Source of the DNA: Patescibacteria group bacterium
GTDB taxonomy: Bacteria > Patescibacteriota > Microgenomatia > UBA1406 > GWC2-37-13
DNA length: 64,000 nt
Assembly: GCA_026004415.1 (NCBI GenBank)
Contig: BPJC01000004.1
Location: forward strand, 1 to 64,000
Reading direction: 5' to 3'
Shown here: piece by piece, positions 53,356-63,853 of the stretch
Position numbering within the stretch: the stretch's first letter is position 1
Layout of the letters: every line of letters starts with the position of its first letter
The notes under the pieces: generated by a model
Told to the model about the DNA's origin: nothing
Database searches by the model: none
The model's input: the letters and a program-made list of their open reading frames with translations, nothing else
Program-made: the position numbers and the translations under genes

Positions 53356-53916
53356 CTATTGTTGTTCTTTTTTTAGATTAAATATCGTTGTAAGTTTCTT
53401 AAGCATTAGGTTTGATTCTAAAAGATTTGCTTTTAATTCCAAAACCACTTTAGTTCTAACTCTTGATTGAATTATCTTAACCTTAAGATTAGGATTAAGT
53501 TTTGATTTAATTATTTGTTCTAATTCTTTTATTTTGTCTTGTGAATAGTATTTGCTATATCCTTGTTCATAAACATTGTGAAGAATATTTCTAACTCTTT
53601 CTTCTGTTTGCAAAGCTGTATAGTTGTTTTTAAGTATCTCTTCATATAATTTAATCATATCATCTTGTGTTTTTAGCCTGGAAAGTATTAGCAAATGAGT
53701 AATTGATATAATTTGGCTGTAATAACCATCTATAATTAAATCTGGCAATTTTAACAACCTAACATAATGTGCCAAATATGAAGATTGAATTGATGTTAAT
53801 TTAGATAATTTCTGATAAGTTAATGAAAAATCTTTTAAGGCTTGTTTTATTAGTTTTCCTTTTGTAAATGGATCTTTTGTTTTTTTAATGGCAGAGACAA
53901 TCTCATCGAGGTTCAT
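53356..53916 (-). CDS. ParB-like HTH protein without CTPase domain
   Basis: This 186-residue protein has a helical region at about 30-100 (LTYQKLSKLTSIQSSYLAHY, RLLKLPDLIIDGYYSQIIS, THLLILSRL) matching the ParB HTH core. The N-terminal ParB/Srx CTP-binding fold is absent, and the start abuts the rpmA stop with no gap, so it is not truncated here. The C-terminus is basic and beta-rich. The role is unknown: a nucleoid-binding or regulatory offshoot of ParB/Noc is plausible. Confidence 0.6.
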   Translation of the reverse strand: MNLDEIVSAIKKTKDPFTKGKLIKQALKDFSLTYQKLSKLTSIQSSYLAHYVRLLKLPDLIIDGYYSQIISITHLLILSRLKTQDDMIKLYEEILKNNYTALQTEERVRNILHNVYEQGYSKYYSQDKIKELEQIIKSKLNPNLKVKIIQSRVRTKVVLELKANLLESNLMLKKLTTIFNLKKEQQ

Positions 53917-54162
53917 TTACTCAACTGCAACATATAATTTACTTTTGCGGACATAAAACTTAACTTTGCCATCTCTTTCAGCGTGAATAGTATAATCTTT
54001 ACCCATATAAGTATTGGCGCCAGGTTTAACTCTGGTACCTCTTTGTCTGATAATAACATAGCCGCTTTTAACCTCTTGACCTCCAAAATACTTTACTCCC
54101 AGTCTTTTGGCGATTGAGTCTTTATTTCCTTTTGCGGCTTTAAGGGCTTTTGTATGTGCCAT
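53917..54162 (-). CDS. rpmA: 50S ribosomal protein bL27
   Basis: This 81-residue protein has SIAKRLGVKYFGGQEVKSGYVIIRQRGTRVKPG and the DGKVKFYV end, clearly bL27. The usual Gly-rich N-terminus (AHKKGGGSTRNGRDS) reads AHTKALKAAKGNKDS here. That tail reaches the peptidyl-transferase centre in E. coli, so the change is notable. It sits between rplU and the ParB-like gene. Confidence 0.94.
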   Translation of the reverse strand: MAHTKALKAAKGNKDSIAKRLGVKYFGGQEVKSGYVIIRQRGTRVKPGANTYMGKDYTIHAERDGKVKFYVRKSKLYVAVE

Positions 54163-54174
54163 ACTATTTTATGA

Positions 54175-54477
54175 TTAAATCTTGACAATTTTTAATTTAG
54201 TTAATAACTGTCTATGGCCTTTGTTTTTTCTATACCTTACTTTAGCTTTAAACCTTCTTATATTAATTTTATCAGATTTTATCTCTTCAACGATCTCTGC
54301 TTTAACTTTATTGTTTAAAACAGGCTCTCCTATCTGAGATCCTTTTTCATCAAATATTGCCAATGTCTCCAATTCTACTGTTTTATTATTAGATTCAATT
54401 CTTTCAACATTTATAACATCTCCTTCTTTTACCAAATATTGTTTACCTCCTGTTTTAACGACAGCTAATTTATTCAT
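54175..54477 (-). CDS. rplU: 50S ribosomal protein bL21
   Basis: This 100-residue protein starts MNKLAVVKTGGKQYLVKEGD and ends KVRYRKNKGHRQLLTKLKI. It is the usual partner of bL27. It lies 15 nt after rodA and 12 nt before rpmA. Confidence 0.96.
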   Translation of the reverse strand: MNKLAVVKTGGKQYLVKEGDVINVERIESNNKTVELETLAIFDEKGSQIGEPVLNNKVKAEIVEEIKSDKINIRRFKAKVRYRKNKGHRQLLTKLKIVKI

Positions 54478-54492
54478 AAGTTATATTTTAAT

Positions 54493-55530
54493 TTATTCTT
54501 TTAATTCTAACAAACCAATTGATAAAAGTAAAGCAATGAACGCAGAACCGCCATAGGAAAAAAGGGGTAATGGTATGCCAGCTATTGGAAACAGATTAAG
54601 ATTCATCGCTATGTTTATAATTACTCTATAACTTAAGTAAACAGCCAAACAAAGATGCGTTAACCCTATATAACTGGAAAGTTGACCAATATTGCCTTTT
54701 TTTATCACTGAAAAAATTAGATTGTAAATAAATATTGCATACAAAATTATTAAAAAAACACCTCCTATTAGTCCTGTTTGTTCTACAAAACTTGCAAAGG
54801 CAAAATCAGTATGAGATTCAGGCAGAAAAAAAAGTTTAGACTGTGTGGACCTTCCAATTCCTTTACCTATAAACCGACCCGATCCTAAAGCTATCTCAGC
54901 TTGTTTTGAGTTATATGATTTTTCAGAAGTTGATTCATTAAATGCAGAAAAAAAATGTATGATTCTATTTTTTTGATAATCTTTTAAAGATCCCCATAGC
55001 ACTGGAAAACTCAATGTTGAGACTAAAACAGCAGATATAATTATTTTTTTGGGAATTTTGCTAAAAAACAATGCTGTTATAAATATTGGTATTAGGTTTG
55101 TTGCAGTGGTAAAGTCAGGTTGCAGAAAAATTACAATGAATGAGACAGCAGTAATACCTAATCCATGCAAAAAGTAGATTACTGGTTTGAGTTCCAGATC
55201 ATCTTTATTAAATAAGAGAGATATATAAAAGATATAAAATATTATTAAAAATTCAGACGGTTGAAGGTTGAAAAAACCTAAACTTATCCAGCGTTTTGCT
55301 CCTTTAATCTCTTCTCCAAAAAACAACAATGAAAGATTTAACAGCCAAATAAGCCAAAAGATAACCGGAGTTATCTGTTTTAAAAGCAGATTAAACTTTT
55401 TAGTTAATAAATACACAACTAATCCTAGTAATAAAAAAATTAGTTGTCTGTATGCATAATAGGTCTGAATTCCAATCAAATTGATTATGCCAAGTGCGCT
55501 TATAAAAAAAATAATAATAATGTTGGCCAT
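54493..55530 (-). CDS. rodA: RodA-type SEDS peptidoglycan polymerase
   Basis: This 345-residue protein has about ten transmembrane helices. SEDS signatures are GAKRWISLGFFNLQPSEF, QPDFTTATN and FLPESHTDFAFA, where the Asp of HTD is in the catalytic loop. The ending FSYGGSAFIALLLSIGLL is typical. It polymerises lipid II for elongation. ATG shares a base with the ileS stop (TAATG). Confidence 0.92.
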   Translation of the reverse strand: MANIIIIFFISALGIINLIGIQTYYAYRQLIFLLLGLVVYLLTKKFNLLLKQITPVIFWLIWLLNLSLLFFGEEIKGAKRWISLGFFNLQPSEFLIIFYIFYISLLFNKDDLELKPVIYFLHGLGITAVSFIVIFLQPDFTTATNLIPIFITALFFSKIPKKIIISAVLVSTLSFPVLWGSLKDYQKNRIIHFFSAFNESTSEKSYNSKQAEIALGSGRFIGKGIGRSTQSKLFFLPESHTDFAFASFVEQTGLIGGVFLIILYAIFIYNLIFSVIKKGNIGQLSSYIGLTHLCLAVYLSYRVIINIAMNLNLFPIAGIPLPLFSYGGSAFIALLLSIGLLELKE

Positions 55531-58479
55531 TATTTGATTATATTAAAAGAGTCGCCGATTTGAATAGCTTCAGCATTTAATTTTTGTTTTATTTCTTGCT
55601 TAAACTGTTCGTACTTTGCAGGAATCTGCAAAACAACTTTGTCTTCAGGAGATAAACCTAATTTTTTTCTTGCCATCTGCAATTTTCTTATTTCTTCTCT
55701 AATCTCTCCTTCTAGTCTTAACTCATCTGTAAGATTAAAATCAAACTCAATATTGATATTATCTGATGTGTTAATTGTTAATCTTTTAAAGTTAAGTTCT
55801 TTTGAGATTATTTGACTGAATTCATTGATTAGACTGTGAAAAGATTTAGGAGCCGAGATCAAAGCGCTTGCCAATGGTTGCCTAATTTTAACATTGTTTT
55901 CTTTTCTAATTCTTCTGCCAGTCTCTATTATTTCTTTTACAACTTCAAAACTATTTAAAATATCTGGATCGTCTTGTAACTCTGCAAACTCAGGCCAAAA
56001 CTGTAGATGAACAGATTCCTTATTGGTTAAGCTAGTATATATCTCTTCGGTAATATATGGCAAAAATGGTGACAAGATTATTGCCAAATTAACTAACAAG
56101 TAATAAAAACTTTGATAAAAATTGTTTTTATCGTTGTTATCATCAGTATTTGTCCAGACTCTATCTCTGCATAATCTTATATACCAATTTGATATGTCCT
56201 CAACCAAAGTCTCAATAGATTCTGCGGCTTTATTGGGCGCAAACTCTAAAAGATTAGATTTTACCTCATCTGTTGTTTGTTTTAATCTTTGCAATATCCA
56301 TTTATCAAGTTTTGAAAGTTTTTTATACTCTAACTTTGAAAAAAGTTCAGAATCAGGTTGATCAAGATTTACATAGGTTAAGAAGAATTGGTAAATATTC
56401 CACAACTTTAAGTAGAAACTCTTTCTGACTTCATCAGCTTTTTTATACCCAAAAAGTAGATTTTCATATGGATTGTTTTTAACATACATCCATCTTATGA
56501 CATCTACGCCCATTTTTTGAGCACCTTCGTTAAACTCAATAGAGTTGCCCCAGCTTTTATGCATTGGTCTGCCATCTTCTGCCAACAAGGTTCCAAATCC
56601 CAAAACTGTTTTGTACGGATTAGTGTCTTCAAGCACAGTAGACATTGCAATTAGAGCATAAAACCAGTTTTTAAACTGACCTGGAAATGACTCAGTTATA
56701 AAATCTGCTGGAAACCAATGTTGCCATTCTTGTCTATCTGTAAGGTATAGCGGTTGACCTTGATTGTTTCTTTTGATAGTCGAAAATGGCACAATTCCAG
56801 CGTCTAACCATGGATTGCCCACATCTGAAACTCTGCTGATAACTTTATTACAATTCTTGCATCTAATTTTTACTTTATCTATATGAGGTTTATGAGGAGA
56901 GTTGTTCTCCAGATACTCAAACCCTTCTACTGCCTTTTCTTTTAACTCTTCTTTACTGCCTATGACTTCAAACTTACCACAGCTTTTGCATTCCCAGATA
57001 GGCAATGATAAACCCCAGTATCTATTCTTTTTGCTAATAAGCCAGTCATGCATTTTTTCAAGCCAGTCTAATTCTCTTTGTAAACCAAACTCAGGCAACC
57101 ATTTAATTTTTTTGGCTGTTTCAATCATTCTTTGTCTCAATGTTCTTGAGTCTTTTCCTGGTTTATCCATTGCTATGTACCACTCTTCTGCAACTTTCCA
57201 AACCAGTTCTGTTTTGCAACGCCAGCAGACAGGATATCTGTGTCTTATTGTTTGAATTTTTAATAAATACTCTTTTTGATCTTCAAATCTTTTTAATATG
57301 ATATTTGGGTCTGATTTAGCATTTAAACCAGCCAGATCGTCTAAATCCTGTAAATAATTTGCTTCATCATCTATAATCTCAATAACTGCAAGATTGTTTT
57401 TCTTAGCTATCTGAAAATCTTCTTCTCCTGCGGATGGAGCCAAATGCAAGATACCAGTTCCTTTGTCTGCTGTTACATAATCATTCTCAGCAATTATTGT
57501 ATGAAAGTTAGAGAAGTTTTTTTGGGCTGACACAGCTTTTTTTAAGTAATCAAATGGAGATCTGTATTTAAGACCTACTAGTTTGTCTCCTTTAAACCTT
57601 TCTTTTTTTTGCCAGGATTTACCTAAAGCTCTTTCTAAAAATTTTTTAACTTCAGGATCTGTTATTTCATCAGGGTCTATGCAAACAATTTTTTCTCCTG
57701 TTTCTTTATGTTCAAATAAACAATAATTTAATTCAGAGTTCACAGCCAAAGCTGTATTACCAGGAATTGTCCATGGTGTAGTGGTCCAGACGACTACAGA
57801 GTAGTCTTTGCCTTCAATTGGAAGTTTAAAGAATATACTTTGATGAACAAGTTCTTGATAATCTTCTGTTAAGATCTCATGTTGTGAGATTGCTGTTTGA
57901 CATCTGGGACACCAAGGAACAACATCTTTGCCTTTATATATCCAGTTGTTTTCATAACAGGTTTTTAAAAAATGCCAAATCATATAATTGTTCTCATCGC
58001 TCATAGTGTAATAGGAGTTACCCCAATCCATAAAGTAGCCTAATCTTTTTGATTGTTCTGTTTGTACTTTAGAAAACTTTAAAACTCTTTCTTTACACAG
58101 ATTAACGAATTTTTCTATTGATTTTTCTCTATCTCCAGGAACCAGGTTTTCTATCTCTCTTTTGTTTGTTATGCCTAAATCTTTTTCAACGCCCACCTCT
58201 ACCCATAGGCCTTGACAGTCAAAACCATTGTGAAATCTTTGCTTATAACCTAAGAGATTATAAAACTTTTGCCATAAATCTTTGTATGTTCTTCCCCAAG
58301 CATGATGAACTCCCATAGGATTGTTTGCTGTAATAGGGCCGTCTAAAAAAGAAAAATATTTATTGGAGTTTTGGTTTTTTTTTAATGTATTTTTTTACTA
58401 TTCCTGTTTCATACCATTTTTTAAGCAGAGATTCTTCCATTTCAATAAAGTTTTTTTTAGTTTCTGGTTTTTTAAACAT
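55530..58479 (-). CDS. ileS: Isoleucyl-tRNA synthetase, frameshifted in an A9 run near the 5' end
   Basis: Charges tRNA(Ile). The main frame (58316 down) starts inside the nucleotide-binding site (MGVHHAWGRTYKDLWQKF, the HIGH-region variant) and includes editing-domain VVVWTTTPWTIPGNTALA, CxxC pairs and MHKSWGNSIEF (KMSKS variant). The true start is upstream at ATG 58479, reading MFKKPETKKNFIEMEESL and ending KKPKLQ with TAA. Removing one A from the A9 run (58375-58383) joins this to NSNKYFSFLDGPITANNPMG. Corrected length is about 982 residues. The gene lies 17 nt after ftsZ and shares a TAATG junction with rodA. Confidence 0.92.
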
Positions 58480-58496
58480 ATTGTATATTTTACCTT

Positions 58497-59648
58497 TTAT
58501 TTTTTTCTACGCAAGAAGGCTGGAACATCAAGTTCTGAGTCAAACTGATTGTCATCTATATCCTCTTCAAGTATTTCTTCCTCAAATTTTTGTTCTTCTG
58601 TTTGCGATGTTAGATTAGCAATATCTTCTGGTTCTGGTTTTTGTCTTGACTGCGTTGTAGTTGATCTGCTGGAAAAATTAAATGAGTTAATCCTTCTTTC
58701 TGAAAATCTGGTTGCTATGATTGTAATCTTAATTTCATCAACTAAGTTTTCGTCAATGACTGCTCCAAAGATAATATTTGCATTGGGACTGACTGATTTG
58801 GTTATTAAGTTTGCGGCTTCATCTATCTCCATCATTGAGATGTCGGGTCCGCCGACAATATTAAATAAAACACCTTCTGCTCCTTCAATATGCACATCTA
58901 TTAATGGAGATGAGATTGCTTCTTTCACAGCTGAGATTGCTCGTTTGTCTCCACTGCCAACACCAATGCCCATTAAAGATGTTCCTGCGTTCTCCATAAC
59001 TGATTTAACATCTGCAAAATCAACATTTATTAAACCTGGAAGTGTTATTAACTCAGCTATTGCCTTAACTCCTTGATAAAGTATGCTATCTATTTTTTTA
59101 AAAGCATCTATGATTGATGTTTTTTTATCAATTATTTGCAGTACTCTTTGGTTGGGGACTATTATTAAAGTATCAACATTTTCTTTTAATGATTCAATAC
59201 CCTCTTCTGCTAACTCAGACCTTTTTTTGCCTTCAAACTCAAAAGGCTTGGTAACTACTGCAACTGTTAGAATATTCATTTCTTTTGCAATTCTTGCAAT
59301 TACTGGCGCGGCTCCTGTTCCTGTACCTCCTCCCATTCCAGCTGTGATAAAGACCATATCTGATCCTGTCAATTCCTCTTTTATCTTTTCAATTGATTCT
59401 TCTGCGGCCTGTCTTCCTATTTCAGGATTACCTCCAGAGCCTAAACCTCTAGTTATTTCTTCTCCTATTTGAATTTTTATATCAGCTTCATTGGCAAGCA
59501 ATGCCTGAGAATCTGTATTTACAGCAATAAAACTTACTCCTGTAATGCCTCCGGTTTTTATCATTGAAGATATGGCATTTCCGCCTCCGCCGCCAACTCC
59601 GATAACAGATATCTTTGCTGGTTGTCCTGCGTTTGGTTTAACTAACAT
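58497..59648 (-). CDS. ftsZ: Cell division GTPase FtsZ
   Basis: This 383-residue tubulin-like GTPase forms the division ring. It has GVGGGGGNAISSMI, the tubulin signature GMGGGTGTGAAPVIA, a T7 loop region (NVDFADVKSVME) and the conserved C-terminal peptide DVPAFLRRKK that binds FtsA. It sits between ftsA (3 nt away) and ileS. Confidence 0.98.
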   Translation of the reverse strand: MLVKPNAGQPAKISVIGVGGGGGNAISSMIKTGGITGVSFIAVNTDSQALLANEADIKIQIGEEITRGLGSGGNPEIGRQAAEESIEKIKEELTGSDMVFITAGMGGGTGTGAAPVIARIAKEMNILTVAVVTKPFEFEGKKRSELAEEGIESLKENVDTLIIVPNQRVLQIIDKKTSIIDAFKKIDSILYQGVKAIAELITLPGLINVDFADVKSVMENAGTSLMGIGVGSGDKRAISAVKEAISSPLIDVHIEGAEGVLFNIVGGPDISMMEIDEAANLITKSVSPNANIIFGAVIDENLVDEIKITIIATRFSERRINSFNFSSRSTTTQSRQKPEPEDIANLTSQTEEQKFEEEILEEDIDDNQFDSELDVPAFLRRKK

Positions 59649-59651
59649 ACT

Positions 59652-60932
59652 TTATTTAGGTACAAATTGTTTGAAAAATTCCTTAATTTTTTTAATCTGT
59701 GAGGCTAATGATATATTTTTTAATACTCTATCAAAATTTTTAAACTCCATTGTATCATCTATTATATTGTCTTTTACATACAAAATCAAACCTACTAAAC
59801 CAGCATACTCAGGTGATCCAGCCTCATCTATTAAACCTGTTATTCTTTGAGGATAGCCTACTCTAATAGGTAAACCTAATATCTTTTTGCCAATATACAC
59901 AAGTCCTGGACTTAAAGCTCCTCCTCCTGTTATTACTAATCCTGAAGGAATAGCTTCAGCAAAACCGCTTTTTTCTATCTCCTCTCCTATTAGTTGAAAA
60001 ATCTCTTCGTATCTTGGCATTATTATGTCATTGACAATTTCTTTTACTGAAAGCTCTTCTCTAATATCCAACACTCCTAGTTTGTTTGGATTGATTTTTT
60101 CATCTTTTCTTGATTTTGAATTTAAAAAGCTGTCAATATCAAATTCATTACTTAAATGAAGCTTAATTCTTTCGGCATTGCCAAGTGTTGTTTTTAAACC
60201 AATAGCCAAATCATTAGTAATATTTTTGGCTCCAACTGGCAGTGACCCTGAATAAGCTACTGCGTTTTCAATATACATGCAGATATCTGTTTTTCCTCCG
60301 CCGATGTCAACAACCACTACGCCTAATTCTTTTTCTGTTTCTGACAACACTGCTTCAGCGGATGCTAATCCAGAGAATACAAATCCTTGTCTGGCAACTC
60401 CTGTATGTTGCAAGACTTTATCTATGTTTCTCAAACTTGTTGAGCTTGCAGTTATTATATGTGTTTCAACCTCAAGTCTTATGCCAGACATACCAATAGG
60501 GTTGCTTATGCCGTTCTGTCCATTGACAATATACTCTCTAGGCAAAACTTCAATTAACTCTCTGTGATTAGGTAAAGATACAGCTTCAGCCGCTTCAATA
60601 GCTCTATTTACATCTTCTTGGGTTATCTCCCCTTCTGGGTCAGAAACAGCTACAACTCCGTGTGAGTTTAAAGATGATATCGAAGGTCCGCCAACTACAA
60701 CATAGGCTTGATTTATTCGTTTTCCAGACATTCTTTCTGCTTTGTCTAGACTTTCCTCTAATGCTTGGGTAACTTTATCTATGTCAACAATTAAGCCTTT
60801 TTTTACTCCTATTGAAGGTTTTCTGCTGTAGCCTATGATGCGAATATCTTTGCTTTTGTCGTTGCAAACAGCTGTAACAACAGCAATCTTGCTACTGCCT
60901 ATATCTATTCCGCAGATTATTTGATCAGACAT
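59652..60932 (-). CDS. ftsA: Cell division protein FtsA
   Basis: This 426-residue actin-like protein has phosphate-1 CGIDIGSSKIAVV, phosphate-2 VVVDIGGGKTDICMY, adenosine motif VITGGGALSPG and a C-terminal amphipathic helix (IKKIKEFFKQFVPK) that anchors FtsZ to the membrane. Confidence 0.97.
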   Translation of the reverse strand: MSDQIICGIDIGSSKIAVVTAVCNDKSKDIRIIGYSRKPSIGVKKGLIVDIDKVTQALEESLDKAERMSGKRINQAYVVVGGPSISSLNSHGVVAVSDPEGEITQEDVNRAIEAAEAVSLPNHRELIEVLPREYIVNGQNGISNPIGMSGIRLEVETHIITASSTSLRNIDKVLQHTGVARQGFVFSGLASAEAVLSETEKELGVVVVDIGGGKTDICMYIENAVAYSGSLPVGAKNITNDLAIGLKTTLGNAERIKLHLSNEFDIDSFLNSKSRKDEKINPNKLGVLDIREELSVKEIVNDIIMPRYEEIFQLIGEEIEKSGFAEAIPSGLVITGGGALSPGLVYIGKKILGLPIRVGYPQRITGLIDEAGSPEYAGLVGLILYVKDNIIDDTMEFKNFDRVLKNISLASQIKKIKEFFKQFVPK

Positions 60933-60935
60933 ATT

Positions 60936-61664
60936 TTATAAACTTTTATATACAACTTTATCAAATCTTAGGTCAAGGTACTCTAATTTATCTTTTTCAG
61001 AAAACCTTGACCAAAAATAGCTAAACTCATAAGCTGTTTTTTCAACATCTTTCTCAGCTGAAATCAATATATAAAAACTCAACTCACCAGCTTTTATATT
61101 TAATCGTATCATATTACTTGATAAAATATCAATAGAATCTATCTTAAGATTATTATTCAAAATTACATCTGAAAACTGCAAGCTGTATGCAATCTCAAAG
61201 TTTTGAATCTGTTTGCCTACAGAATAGGATAAGTATGAAAGAGGTTGGTAATGGTTAATAATAAAATAATGCTCTGAAATCTGACGACTTTTAACTAAAA
61301 TATAGCCTTTTTTATCTATTAAAAAATAACCTGCGTCAGCTTTGATAAAAGCAAAAGGCGACCTCTTTTTGAACTCTATAATAACTGCATTAGGATACTT
61401 TTTGATAATATTAATATCTGTTAAAAGAGGGTTGGTTTCTTCCAGTTTCTTGGCAAAATCAGTGGTATTTAGAAAAAGAATATTAGTATTTTTTAATTTA
61501 GACAAACCATTTACTTGATCTGAAGAAGTCAAATATACTTCTTTTATGAAAAAAACACTATTAAATAAATACACAGCAAATAAAATATAACCAAGGGTTG
61601 AGATAAATCTAATGATGGGCAAAAATAGATTTAGAAATCTCCTTGTAAATAATCTCTTCAGCAT
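60936..61664 (-). CDS. ftsQ: FtsQ/DivIB cell division protein
   Basis: A single-pass membrane protein with an external POTRA/FtsQ domain (IKEVYLTSSDQVNGL, INIIKKYPNAVIIEFKKRSP, GYFLIDKKGYILVKS). ATG 61664 (MLKRLFTRRF) gives 242 residues and overlaps murG by 56 nt. Upstream in-frame ATG 61715, with AAGG about 11 nt before it, or TTG 61727 are alternatives. The protein recruits the division complex. Confidence 0.85.
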   Translation of the reverse strand: MLKRLFTRRFLNLFLPIIRFISTLGYILFAVYLFNSVFFIKEVYLTSSDQVNGLSKLKNTNILFLNTTDFAKKLEETNPLLTDINIIKKYPNAVIIEFKKRSPFAFIKADAGYFLIDKKGYILVKSRQISEHYFIINHYQPLSYLSYSVGKQIQNFEIAYSLQFSDVILNNNLKIDSIDILSSNMIRLNIKAGELSFYILISAEKDVEKTAYEFSYFWSRFSEKDKLEYLDLRFDKVVYKSL

Positions 61665-62736
61665 GCTGAATATAAATATCTGAAAGTTTGTCAAAATTCT
61701 TTTTATAAGACTCATAATTTTTAGCAACCTTGTTTATTAATTCTAAAAGTTTTTCAGATGTTTTGTTTTGATTAAAAATTTCAGCGCAGTTTGCTGATTT
61801 TAAAATCTCAGCTTGCAAAATTTGCTCTCTACCAGCTGACCATAATAGTGGCACCAAAACCGCAGGCTTTTTAAGTCGCACAATCTCAAAAAATGTATTG
61901 GCGCCGGATCTGCTAACTACTATATCAGCTATGGAGTAAATATAACCAATCTCATTATCTGTGAAATGCTCTTTTATAAAATAACAGTTGTCTGACTTAT
62001 TTAATATTTTTTGTATTTTAAGTCCTGTTTCATAATCCGAATATTTTTGCACACTGCCTGTTTGGTGAATAACAATATAATTTTGACAAAGCCTATCTAT
62101 GATATTAAAAATATGTTTATTAAGACTGTGCGCTCCTAAAGAACCTCCTGTAACATATATTACTGGTTTGTTTTTGTTAATTTTAAAGGGCTTGTTTATT
62201 ATTTTGAAAACAGCAGATCTAACAGGGTTTCCAGTTACAATAATTTTTTTTCTTAAAAAAAATGGAAATTGTTTCTGGTTTTCATAAAAAGACACAAATA
62301 CCTTTTTAGCAAAAAAAGCAATACAGATATTGCTTAAACCCGCTTGTCTGGTTTGTTCATGAGTAAATATAGGAACTCTATTTAAGAAACCAATCAAAGC
62401 AATAGGCAAAGCTATATAACCTCCAAATGAAATTATTACATCTGGTTTTTCAGATTTTATAATCCTGTAGCTTTCCCAAAATCCTTGAATAATTCTAAAA
62501 ACATTTTTAATCCAGTCAAAACTTAAACTCCTTATAAACTTGCCTGTTCTTAAATCATAAAACTTTATCTTTTTTTCAACAGCATTTTTATAATCTAAAG
62601 AATAACCTTTATCTCCTTCTAAATTATATTTTCTGCCAACCAATATAATAGTTGAGTTTGGGTCTTTTTGTTTAAGGTAATCAATTATTGCAAAAGCAGG
62701 AGCAGGATGTCCTCCTGTAATTAAATATTTTCTCAT
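61609..62736 (-). CDS. murG: MurG UDP-GlcNAc transferase
   Basis: This 375-residue GT-B protein makes lipid II by adding GlcNAc to lipid I. The N-terminal loop reads ITGGHPAPAFAI, shorter than the usual GGTGGH. The donor-site GGSLGAHSLN and SRSGANTFFEIVRLKKPAVL are present. Its ATG overlaps the ftsW stop (ATGA). Confidence 0.92.
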   Translation of the reverse strand: MRKYLITGGHPAPAFAIIDYLKQKDPNSTIILVGRKYNLEGDKGYSLDYKNAVEKKIKFYDLRTGKFIRSLSFDWIKNVFRIIQGFWESYRIIKSEKPDVIISFGGYIALPIALIGFLNRVPIFTHEQTRQAGLSNICIAFFAKKVFVSFYENQKQFPFFLRKKIIVTGNPVRSAVFKIINKPFKINKNKPVIYVTGGSLGAHSLNKHIFNIIDRLCQNYIVIHQTGSVQKYSDYETGLKIQKILNKSDNCYFIKEHFTDNEIGYIYSIADIVVSRSGANTFFEIVRLKKPAVLVPLLWSAGREQILQAEILKSANCAEIFNQNKTSEKLLELINKVAKNYESYKKNFDKLSDIYIQHAEEIIYKEISKSIFAHH

Positions 62737-63827
62737 ATATGCTTGGCTATATTATAAACAATGCCTAACAAAAAAAAAGTTATAAGCAAATTAGAACCTC
62801 CATACGAAATTAAAGGAATTGGCAAACCAGTAAATGGAATTATTCTTGCGATACCCGAGACATTAATTGCCAGATGTAGCATAAAAAAAAGCATAATTGC
62901 GCCAGACAGTATAAACCCAAATTTATCTGGAGCTGAAATAGCTGTTCTGTAAAGGTTGAAAATTAAATAAAAATAAATAATTAAAACAATCATAAGACCT
63001 ATAAAGCCAAGTTCTTCTCCTATGATTGCCAGTATGGCATCTGTATGAGCCTCTGGCAAAAATAAAAACTTTTTTTCAGAAAACCCAATACCTCTGCCAA
63101 ACAATCCACCACTGCTTAAGGCCTCTCTCATCTGTGTTATTTGATAACCTATTCCTAAAGGATCAGACTCTGGGTTTAAAAAAGCAGAGAACCGTCTTAG
63201 TCTGTAGGGCGCAATTATAATGCCTACAGCACCAAGCATACCAGCTAAAGCAAAAAGATAGATTAAATAAACATAGCTTAATCCAGAAAAATAATAAATA
63301 CCTATTGAAAGCAAAAATATCAACAAACCAGTACCTAAATCAGGTTGATTCATAATAAGAAACATTGTCAAACCTAACAGTATTAGAAACGAGGCAAATT
63401 GTTTTCTCTCTTTTTTTAAAAACCATGAGGAAAGATATAAGATCATTGCAAGTTTAGCAAACTCAGAAGGCTGAAAATTAAAAAAACCTAGATCAATCCA
63501 TCTTCTGGCTCCTCCTATTTGTTTGCCAATACCAGGTATTAAAACAATTAGCAATGACAAGAAGTTTACAACAACTAAACTAAAAGCTAAATAATACCAT
63601 CTGTGATAATCTATTTTAGAGGTTATATAAAAAATTATTAGACCAACTATGAACCAAATGCTTTGAAGTTTTACATAATAAAATGGGTCATTAAAGTTAA
63701 CATAAGAGCTCACAGAACTTGCCTCAAAAATAAAAAAAATACCCATCAAATTAATCACCACTGCTGTGAACAGAATATTATTAGCCAGATTAACAATTGT
63801 TTTATGCTTAAGTTTTGATCTAATCAT
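62733..63827 (-). CDS. ftsW: FtsW SEDS peptidoglycan polymerase
   Basis: This 364-residue protein has about ten transmembrane helices. Signatures are GARRWIDLGFFNFQPSEFAKLA, NQPDLGTGL, the catalytic loop FLPEAHTDAILAIIGEE and LPLISYGGSNLL (as PIPLISYGG). It polymerises septal murein. It lies between murD and murG in the dcw cluster. Confidence 0.94.
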   Translation of the reverse strand: MIRSKLKHKTIVNLANNILFTAVVINLMGIFFIFEASSVSSYVNFNDPFYYVKLQSIWFIVGLIIFYITSKIDYHRWYYLAFSLVVVNFLSLLIVLIPGIGKQIGGARRWIDLGFFNFQPSEFAKLAMILYLSSWFLKKERKQFASFLILLGLTMFLIMNQPDLGTGLLIFLLSIGIYYFSGLSYVYLIYLFALAGMLGAVGIIIAPYRLRRFSAFLNPESDPLGIGYQITQMREALSSGGLFGRGIGFSEKKFLFLPEAHTDAILAIIGEELGFIGLMIVLIIYFYLIFNLYRTAISAPDKFGFILSGAIMLFFMLHLAINVSGIARIIPFTGLPIPLISYGGSNLLITFFLLGIVYNIAKHI

Positions 63828-63853
63828 AGTAAAATCACAATAAACAACTGTCT

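Noticed and set aside
58321-58548. Plus-strand Phe-rich frames near ftsZ/ileS
   Set aside because: Antisense to the 5' end of ileS; homopolymer-driven and without features.
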